From the NCBI GenBank assembly GCA_945643635.1, contig CALZFC010000249.1, positions 1,528,501 through 1,592,500 on the forward strand: a DNA stretch of 64,000 nucleotides, read 5' to 3'. The stretch comes from Allodiplogaster sudhausi (Eukaryota; Nematoda; Chromadorea; Rhabditida; Diplogasteridae). A model generated the notes under the pieces. The model searched no databases, had not been told where the DNA came from, and saw nothing but the letters and a program-made list of their open reading frames with translations. Shown here in pieces: positions 28,460-37,635 of this stretch; within the stretch, counting starts at the first letter, position 1, and every line of letters starts with the position of its first letter. A program made the position numbers and the translations under genes.

Positions 28460-31400
28460 AAACGATATCCGTAAAGAAGAAATGTTTTTTTTTTAATACA
28501 AGGATTCGTTATTTTTTTTGCCGTGCGTCGTGATATTACGCTTAAAAAAATTACGACGCGAAACGACATAAATCGACGCGAAACCACTTGAAACGACGTG
28601 AATCGAGGCGAAACGACTTGAAGCAACGTGAACCGACGCGAAACAATGTAAAACGACGCGAAACAACGTAAAACGACGCGAAACAACGTAAAACGACGCG
28701 AAACAACGTAAAACGACGCGAAACAACGTAAAACGACATGAAACGACTTGAAGCAACGTGAATCGACGAGAAACAACGGTAAAACTACGCGAAACAACGT
28801 AAAACGACGCGAAACAACGTAAAACGACGCGAAACGACATAAAACGACGTGAAACGACTTGCAGCGACGTGAATCGACGCGAAAAACGTAAAACGACGCG
28901 AAACAACGTAAAACGACGCGAAACAACGTAAAACGACATGAAACGACTTGAAGCAACGTGAATCGACGCGAAACAACGGTAAAACGACGCGAAACAACGT
29001 AAAACGACGCGAAACAACGTAAAACGACGCGAAACGACATAAAACGACATGAAACGACTTGAAGCAACGTGAATCGACGCGAAACAACGGTAAAACGACG
29101 CGAAACAACGTAAAACGACGTGAAACGACTTGCAGCGACGTGAATCGACGCGAAAAACGTAAAACGACGCGAAACGACATAAAACGACATGAAACGACTT
29201 GAAGCAACGTGAATCGACGCGAAACAACGGTAAAACGACGCGAAACAACGTAAAACGACGATAAACAACGTAAAACGGCATGAAACGACTTGAAGCAACG
29301 TGAATCGACGCGAAACAACGGTAAAACGACGCGAAACAACGTAAAGCGACGTGAAACGACTTGCAGCGACGTGAATCGACGCGAAAAACGTAAAACGACG
29401 CGAAACGACATAAAACGACATGAAACGACTTGAAGCAACGTGAATCGACGCGAAACAACGGTAAAACGACGCGAAACAACGTAAAACGACGCGAAACAAC
29501 GTAAAACGACGCGAAACAACGTAAAACGACATGAAACGACTTGAAGCAACGTGAATCGACGCGAAACAACGGTAAAACGACGCGAAACAACGTAAAACGA
29601 CGCGAAACAACGTAAAACGACGCGAAACGACATAAAACGACATGAAACGACTTGAAGCAACGTGAATCGACGCGAAACAACGGTAAAACGACGCGAAACA
29701 ACGTAAAGCGACGTGAAACGACTTGCAGCGACGTGAATCGACGCGAAAAACGTAAAACGACGCGAAACAACGTAAAACGACGCGAAACAACGTAAAACGA
29801 CATGAAACGACTTGAAGCAACGTGAATCGACGCGAAACAACGGTAAAACGACGCGAAACAACGTAAAACGACGCGAAACAACGTAAAACGACGCGAAACG
29901 ACATAAAACGACATGAAACGACTTGAAGCAACGTGAATCGACGCGAAACAACGGTAAAACGACGCGAAACAACGTAAAACGACGCGAAACAACGTAAAAC
30001 GACGCGAAACAACGTAAAACGACATGAAACGACTTGAAGCAACGTGAATCGACGCGAAACAACGGTAAAACGACGCGAAACAACGTAAAACGACGCGAAA
30101 CAACGTAAAACGACGCGAAACGACATAAAACGACATGAAACGACTTGAAGCAACGTGAATCGACGCGAAACAACGGTAAAACGACGCGAAACAACGTAAA
30201 GCGACGTGAAACGACTTGCAGCGACGTGAATCGACGCGAAAAACGTAAAACGACGCGAAACGACATAAAACGACGTAAAACGACTTGAAGCGACGTGAAT
30301 CGACGCGAAACAAAGTAAAACGACGCGAAACAACGTAAAACGACGCGAAACAACGTAAAACGACGCGAAACAACGTAAAACGACATGAAACGACTTGAAG
30401 CAACGTGAATCGACGCGAAACAACGGTAAAACGACGCGAAACAACGTAAAACGACGCGAAACAACGTAAAACGACGCGAAACGACATAAAACGACATGAA
30501 ACGACTTGAAGCAACGTGAATCGACGCGAAACTACGGTAAAACGACGCGAAACAACGTAAAACGACGCGAAACAACGTAAAACGACGCGAAACAACGTAA
30601 AACGGCATGAAACGACTTGAAACAACGTGAATCGACGCGAAACAACGGTAAAACGACGCGAAACAACGTAAAGCGACGTGAAACGACTTGCAGCGACGTG
30701 AATCGACGCGAAAAACGTAAAACGACGCGAAACGACATAAAACGACGTAAAACGACTTGAAGCGACGTGAATCGACGCGAAACAAAGTAAAACGACGCGA
30801 AACAACGTAAAACGACGCGAAACGACATAAAACAACGTGAAACGATATCCGTAAAGAAGAAATGTTTTTTTTTTAATACAAGGATTCGTTATTTTTTTTG
30901 CCGTGCGTCGTGATATTACGCTTAAAAAAATTACGACGCGAAACGACATAAATCGACGCGAAACCACTTGAAACGACGTGAATCGAGGCGAAACGACTTG
31001 AAGCAACGTGAACCGACGCGAAACAATGTAAAACGACGCGAAACAACGTAAAACGACGCGAAACAACGTAAAACGACGCGAAACAACGTAAAACGACGCG
31101 AAACAACGTAAAACGACATGAAACGACTTGAAGCAACGTGAATCGACGAGAAACAACGGTAAAACTACGCGAAACAACGTAAAACGACGCGAAACAACGT
31201 AAAACGACGCGAAACGACATAAAACGACGTGAAACGACTTGCAGCGACGTGAATCGACGCGAAAAACGTAAAACGACGCGAAACAACGTAAAACGACGCG
31301 AAACAACGTAAAACGACATGAAACGACTTGAAGCAACGTGAATCGACGCGAAACAACGGTAAAACGACGCGAAACAACGTAAAACGACGCGAAACAACGT

Positions 31401-33030
31401 AAAACGACGCGAAACGACATAAAACGACATGAAACGACTTGAAGCAACGTGAATCGACGCGAAACAACGGTAAAACGACGCGAAACAACGTAAAACGACG
31501 CGAAACAACGTAAAACGACGATAAACAACGTAAAACGGCATGAAACGACTTGAAGCAACGTGAATCGACGCGAAACAACGGTAAAACGACGCGAAACAAC
31601 GTAAAGCGACGTGAAACGACTTGCAGCGACGTGAATCGACGCGAAAAACGTAAAACGACGCGAAACGACATAAAACGACATGAAACGACTTGAAGCAACG
31701 TGAATCGACGCGAAACAACGGTAAAACGACGCGAAACAACGTAAAACGACGCGAAACAACGTAAAACGACGCGAAACAACGTAAAACGACATGAAACGAC
31801 TTGAAGCAACGTGAATCGACGCGAAACAACGGTAAAACGACGCGAAACAACGTAAAACGACGCGAAACAACGTAAAACGACGCGAAACGACATAAAACGA
31901 CATGAAACGACTTGAAGCAACGTGAATCGACGCGAAACAACGGTAAAACGACGCGAAACAACGTAAAGCGACGTGAAACGACTTGCAGCGACGTGAATCG
32001 ACGCGAAAAACGTAAAACGACGCGAAACAACGTAAAACGACGCGAAACAACGTAAAACGACATGAAACGACTTGAAGCAACGTGAATCGACGCGAAACAA
32101 CGGTAAAACGACGCGAAACAACGTAAAACGACGCGAAACAACGTAAAACGACGCGAAACGACATAAAACGACATGAAACGACTTGAAGCAACGTGAATCG
32201 ACGCGAAACAACGGTAAAACGACGCGAAACAACGTAAAACGACGCGAAACAACGTAAAACGACGCGAAACAACGTAAAACGACATGAAACGACTTGAAGC
32301 AACGTGAATCGACGCGAAACAACGGTAAAACGACGCGAAACAACGTAAAACGACGCGAAACAACGTAAAACGACGCGAAACGACATAAAACGACATGAAA
32401 CGACTTGAAGCAACGTGAATCGACGCGAAACAACGGTAAAACGACGCGAAACAACGTAAAGCGACGTGAAACGACTTGCAGCGACGTGAATCGACGCGAA
32501 AAACGTAAAACGACGCGAAACGACATAAAACGACGTAAAACGACTTGAAGCGACGTGAATCGACGCGAAACAAAGTAAAACGACGCGAAACAACGTAAAA
32601 CGACGCGAAACAACGTAAAACGACGCGAAACAACGTAAAACGACATGAAACGACTTGAAGCAACGTGAATCGACGCGAAACAACGGTAAAACGACGCGAA
32701 ACAACGTAAAACGACGCGAAACAACGTAAAACGACGCGAAACGACATAAAACGACATGAAACGACTTGAAGCAACGAGAATCGACGCGAAACAACGGTAA
32801 AACGACGCGAAACAACGTAAAACGACGCGAAACAACGTAAACCGACGCGAAACAACGTAAAACGGCATGAAACGACTTGCAGCGACGTGAATCGACGCGA
32901 AAAACGTAAAACGACGCGAAACGACATAAAACGACGTAAAACGACTTTAAGCGACGTGAATCGACGCGAAACAAAGCAAAACGACGCGAAACAACGTAAA
33001 ACGACGCGAAACGACATAAAACAACGTGAA
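28460..33030. repeat. 2,380-bp higher-order repeat, short-spacer domain
   Basis: The short spacers at 28,463 and 30,843 are 2,380 bp apart, and the satellite variants after each follow the same order. The next spacer is at 33,033, 2,190 bp on, so the last unit is slightly shorter. Together with the spacers at 24,906 and 26,422, this makes the right third of the array a domain of short-spacer units about 1.5-2.4 kb long. Confidence 0.75.
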
Positions 33031-33636
33031 ACGATATCCGTAAAGAAGAAATGTTTTTTTTTTAAATACAAGGATTCGTTATTTTTTTTGCCGTGCGTCG
33101 TGATATTACGCTTAAAAAAATTACGACGCGAAACGACATAAATCGACGCGAAATCACTTGAAACGACGTGAATCGAGGCGAAACGACTTGAAGCAACGTG
33201 AACCGACGCGAAACAATGTAAAACGACGCGAAACAACGTAAAACGACGCGAAACAACGTAAAACGACGCGAAACAACGTAAAACGACATGAAACGACTTG
33301 AAGCAACGTGAATCGACGCGAAACAACGGTAAAACGACGAGAAACAACGTAAAACGACGCGAAACAACGTAAAACGACGCGAAACGACATAAAACGACAT
33401 GAAACGACTTGAAGCAACGTGAATCGACGCGAAACAACGGTAAAACGACGCGAAACAACGTAAAACGACGCGAAACAACGTAAAACGACGCGAAACAACG
33501 TAAAACGACGTAAAACGACTTGAAGCGACGTGAATCGACGCGAAACAAAGTAAAACGACACGAAACAACGTAAAACGACGCGAAACGACATAAAACAACG
33601 TGAAACGATATCCGTAAAGAAGAAATGTTTTTTTTT

Positions 33637-35574
33637 TTAAATACAAGGATTCGTAATTTTTTTTGCCGTGCGTCGTGATATTACGCTTAAAAAAATTACG
33701 ACGCGAAACGACATAAATCGACGCGAAACCACTTCTTCTTTCACTTGGACCGTTTGGACTCCAGTCACGGGCGAATTGCGGTAGTGTTCAAAACTGTAAT
33801 AGTTAAAACTGTAATTTATTTAAAAAAAACAATTCGGATCACAAACGCGGTATCTGGGCCTAACTTATGAAAAAACATTAATTTGGTTGCGAAAAATATT
33901 TGTCACAGAATAAATTCAATTAATATGAAAGGCCGTCAAATCGCGAGAGGATTTTTTTATTACTAAATTAAAATTTTAAAAAAAAACTTGGTTTACTGTA
34001 TCCGGCTTGATCGTAATCTTCAACAGTTTCTTCCTTGACATTTATTTCGCTGCTCCATCGGCCTTTCTTCCTTTCCGACTCTTCTTCCTTTGCTTCCTAA
34101 AGCAGGAAAAAACACCTATTTTTTAAATGAATTATGTTGTCGATCAAAAACTTTTTCTTTATTCCTTTAACGTCTCTGAATACAACTCCGCAACTACGTG
34201 CTTGAACTGATTCTAGCCAACTTCAAAATGATAAAAAAATACTGCCAAAACCATTTTTTTTAACTACTCTTTGGAAGTTGAATTCATCTTTAAAAAATTT
34301 AAAAAAAAATTATAATAACACTACAGTGCTTACCGGAGTAGAGGTGGACGGTGGCGTATAGAGAGGATACTTTGCCCTCATAGCTTTAGAGAGAAAAGCA
34401 TAAAGAGCCGGGGTCTGAGAAAAAAAAACCATGGAAAGCGTACATCTTCGTTCGCAAGAAAAATGATGAAAATTAGGTGTGGTTTTGAGAGTTTTTTTTT
34501 CTTATAATTTTCGGGATAGTCCCCACTTTTCCATGCCTATTTTTCGGGAGGGTCTCTGGCAAAATTGATATCTATTTAAAAATTTTCTTATTTTGCTTTA
34601 AACAATTTAAAGAGAGAAAATAAAGAAAAAAATATTTCCATTTTATTTTTAATATTTAAAAAAAGAAAAGAAAAGATAACCTTGATCGCAGGGTGGCCAC
34701 CATTCGCCGCACGACGGCATCGTCCGTTCTGCCAGACAAGAGCGTCGGCCGGAAAGTGATCGGAGCAGATGAAGTGGCAGCCGGGGCATGAGAAGATTAG
34801 ACGCAAGTCATCGTACTCTTCTTTACTTCCTAAAACATTAATAAAATTATTTTTATTCTCTAACTCTTTTTTACACGGAAATTTTTATTCTAAATTTTTT
34901 TACTACATCCAAAATCTATAGCGGCCAGTTGTCAGTCAAAAGTTTGGTAAAAAAATAAATCAGCAATTACAAGGAGATAAAGAAGTGATTTAGGGATTAA
35001 TGTTTACTCTTTTAAAAAAACCAATAATACTGTAACCAAATTCGGGAACAGGGAAGAAAATGGTGTATGCATGGCTCGGAAATGTAGGGTGGGGTAAACC
35101 AAAAATGGGCTGGAAAATCAGGGTGGTATAGTAAAAAAAAATTTTTTCTAAAAATAATCATATCCAAAGAAACTGCCGCTTAGATAATAGGTTCAGGGTA
35201 AAAAAAAGGGGGTCAGGGGAAAAAAGTTCTTTAAAAATGACGTTATTTATTCAAAATCTCCTTTTAAATGGCCTTCGTCGCCCGTATTCGTAATCCTGCA
35301 AATACAAAAAAATTCTCAAAAATCAGAGTGGGGTAAATTTGGCCGGTCAAAAACCAAAGTGGGGTCATGCATTACATGGACCTTTTTCTTCCCTGTTCGG
35401 GAAGACTCAAACTCATTCTGTAAATAGTAGACTACCGTAGAGAAGGGGGGGGGGAGCACACCTGCTATGCGCATGATCCACTCCTTCTCGTGCACTACGC
35501 TTTCAGTGAAACGGACGCATTTGAAGGACGGCTGCAGCTGCTTGCAAGCGACACAACGATTTCTCTTATTCATC
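33637..35574 (-). pseudogene. THAP-domain module 1, 3' end fused to satellite
   Basis: This is the most downstream THAP exon set. The exons are 35,462-35,574 (MNKRNRCVACK...EKEWIMRIA), 34,681-34,829 (...CHFICSDHFPADALVW), 34,334-34,414 and 33,987-34,096 (acidic linker), then a last exon starting at 33,793. The first two exons form a THAP zinc finger: C-x2-C, a Trp, then C-x2-H followed by F-P. THAP domains bind DNA in nuclear transcription regulators and in P-element-like transposases. The fourth exon has lost its donor: paralogues read CAAG then GTAT, whereas this copy reads CAAG then a T-run. The last exon keeps about 20 gene-derived residues up to QVKEEV and then enters the satellite. It reads on in frame through a short spacer to a TAA at 33,637-33,639. 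Both defects suggest a decaying copy. The module's first exon accepts phase 2, which the upstream module's last exon supplies. Confidence 0.7.
35049..35395. mobile_element. hAT-type MITE with 8-bp TSD
   Basis: A 347-bp insertion begins CAGGGAAGAAAA and ends TTTTTCTTCCCTG. It is flanked by perfect 8-bp copies of ttcgggaa at 35,041-35,048 and 35,396-35,403. CAGGG termini with 8-bp target duplications are the hallmark of hAT elements. No transposase is encoded, so it is non-autonomous. It sits in the intron between the two THAP exons of module 1. That intron is 632 bp, against 307 bp in the paralogue at 62,221-62,527. Confidence 0.85.
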
Positions 35575-35754
35575 CTACGAGTATATACGGTAACGATAAG
35601 TAAAAATAATTAAAAAATATATATATTAGTTAGTAAATGACATCTACCATCATACAGAAATATACTACTACTAACCAAAATAAATTCACAATCATAGAAG
35701 GACGTAAAATAGCGAGCGCAAATTTGTCTTAGCAAACTATAAACTCAAGAATAC

Positions 35755-37092
35755 CTTGGGTTAATGTAGTTACTAGATTCGGCTTGATCGTAATCTTCAT
35801 ACGTTTCTGCTTTGACAATTACATCGTCGCTGCTCCCTACTCGGCTCTTCTTCCTTTCCGGCTCTTCTACCTTTACTTCCTCAAGAAGAATAAAACAAAC
35901 CGACTTAAAATAAACAAATTATGTTGTCTATCAAAAGTCTTTCGTTTATAATTTTAATGCCTGAAGGCAACTCGGCAAATATGTGCTTGAGCAGATTTTA
36001 TTAGGAAAATAACAACTTCAAAATAATAAAAATACTGCTAAAATTACTTTTTTAACCGATAATCAGAAGTTGAATTAATCTTAAAAAGAAAAGAAAAAAG
36101 GAAAAGAAAAGGCTATAATAACACTACAGTGCGATATAGTACTTACTGGAGTAGAGGTGGATGGTAGCGAGAAGAGAGGATACTTTGCCCTCATAGGTTC
36201 AGAAAGCAAAGCATACAGAGTCGGGTTCTCAAATCATGAGATTTTCGTTAGATTTTTTTTTAAATAATCAAGACAAATAAAATGAAAATAATAATAATAA
36301 AATTGTAAATTAAAACAATAGAGCAGAAACTAGTTCAAAGTACACTAAGAGATCACCATTTTCAGTTAAAAAAATTTGAATTTCATTTTATTTTCGCTTC
36401 AAGCAATTCAAAAAGAACAAAAGAAGAAGATAAACCTTTTTTTATTATTTCACTTTAAATAATTTAAAGAAAATAAAAGAAGAAGAGAATTTTTTTTCTT
36501 GATTAACTTTAAGCAATTTAAAGAGGGAACAAAAGGTAAATTTATTTTAATTTTATTTTAAATATAAAAAAAGAAAATAAAAGAGAACCTTGATCGAAGG
36601 GTGACCGCCGCCTGCCGCACGATAGCATCGTTCGTTCTCCCACACCAGAGCGCCTGTTGGAAAGTGATCGGAGCAGATGAAATGGCAGCCGGGCCGCGAG
36701 AAGATTGCACGCAAGTCGCGGTACTCTTGTTCACTTCCGAAAAAATGAATAAAATTACTTCTCATTCTCTAAATTTATTTTACATAAAAAACGAGCCAAT
36801 TTTACTCTGAATCAAAAACCCTGTAGCGGTGTACCCAAAGGAGTAGCAAAGCTAGTTTTGGAGACATCCCTGGGGGTAGGAAATATGGTTTTAGGGACAT
36901 CCATGGGGTAGCTAAACTGGTTTTCGGGACATCCAGGATAGCAAATCTGGTTTTGGAGACTTCCCTGGATGTAGCAAACCTGCAATGCGCATGATCCAGT
37001 CCTTCTCATGCACTCTGCTTTCCGTGAAACGGAGACATCTTACAGCAGGTTGCAGCGCCTTGCAAGCGACACAACGACGTCTTCGATTCAAC
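35755..37092 (-). CDS. THAP-domain module 2 (internal exon block)
   Basis: The exons are 36,980-37,092 (LNRRRRCVACKALQP...EKDWIMRIA), 36,589-36,725 (EYRDLRAIFSRPGCHFICSD then HFPTGALVW), 36,147-36,227 (NPTLYALLSEPMRAKYPLF then SLPSTSTP) and 35,755-35,879 (EVKVEEPERKK...EDYDQAESSNY). The pair C-x2-C ... W ... C-x2-H-F-P is a THAP zinc finger. Phases between these four exons agree (1, 0, 0), and the last ends in phase 2. Its first exon has no ATG (TTG at that place), so it is an internal exon. The last exon joins module 1's first exon in frame across 35,754-35,575. It could therefore encode the middle of a multi-THAP protein. A 33-bp minisatellite starts at the donor of the first exon. Confidence 0.7.
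36838..36979. repeat. 33-bp minisatellite starting at a splice donor
   Basis: About four diverged copies of a unit of roughly 33 bp (plus strand: gtagcaaa-ctggttttggagacatccctgg) abut the 5' splice site of the exon ending at 36,980. On the coding strand the first unit begins with the donor GTTTGCTAC itself and each unit ends AAAACCAG. The paralogous introns have unrelated repeats at the same place. Confidence 0.8.
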
Positions 37093-37635
37093 CTGCGAAT
37101 ATATGGTATACGATAATGACACGAAAAGAGAAAATATACGGTATTAACACTAAAAATAAAATTTTAAAAAATTTGGAAAAATTAAAATGAATTCTTAGAA
37201 TGTTAGCATGTAAACAAAATCCACTATTGCGCAATGAAAAATTACACAAGAATAGGCTTTGAGCTTTTTTTTGTAAGCGACGTCTTTTAAAACTTCAGTG
37301 ACGACATGGATATTTCACAAAAAGGTAACCATGCTTGCACGAACGTCCCTGCCGACGGCGATGGCTAAACACTTTAATTATCTCTGTTAATTTCAATGGT
37401 TATAACAAATAAGAGCACGTGCGTCATAGATATCGTGTTCTTAGGCAGGAACAATAAATATATTATAAAGAAAAAGGCTTATTGTTCGCATCAAATTCTG
37501 CAGATTATGAGGTGCTAATAAAAGGATACAAGTTCAAAGCAAAAGAAATCTGTAATTAAAATGCTCAGAAAAAATTTTTTTCGTAGAAGCGAATGATTAG
37601 GAACCAGAAGAATAAAACAAATTCGAATCTCCGAC

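Larger units (their letters stand above)
5441..33699. repeat. Short-form spacer of the satellite, 9 copies
   Basis: A shorter spacer of about 93 bp occurs near 5441, 8496, 14167, 24906, 26422, 28463, 30843, 33033 and 33606. It begins gatatccgtaaagaagaaat and lacks the first 60 or so bases of the long form. It also lacks the gtatatgagt segment and reads cgtcgtgatatt where the long form has cgtagtgatatt. The two forms share the T-run core and the downstream satellite variants, so they have a common origin. Only short forms occur from 24.9 kb to the array end, and only long forms before 5.4 kb. Confidence 0.92.
1..33734. repeat. Giant 10/20-bp satellite array
   Basis: More than half of the window is one tandem array of 10-bp units with consensus aaacRACGNN, most often paired as the 20-mer cgacgcgaaacaacgtaaaa. 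Recurrent variants are cgacataaaa, cgacgtgaaa, cgacatgaaa, cgacttgaag, cgacttgcag and caacgtgaat. An 11-bp unit (caacggtaaaa) and a 9-bp-like unit (gcgaaaaacg) recur at fixed places in higher-order units. The plus strand is A-rich with very little T, and there are about four CpG per 20 bp. The array starts before base 1 and ends inside a THAP gene exon at 33,729-33,734. No gene is supported inside it. Long minus-strand ORFs follow from a unit without stop codons. I do not recognise the satellite as a named family. Confidence 0.97.

Noticed and set aside
258..32974. ORFs of hundreds to about 1,490 codons on the minus strand of the array
   Set aside because: All three frames give the same repeat peptide because the unit lacks stops. 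There is no domain, no codon bias and no start context, so they are not annotated as genes.
1..33734. CRISPR-like or prokaryotic repeat array
   Set aside because: The units are contiguous 10-mers without unique spacers, and the neighbouring genes have spliceosomal introns.
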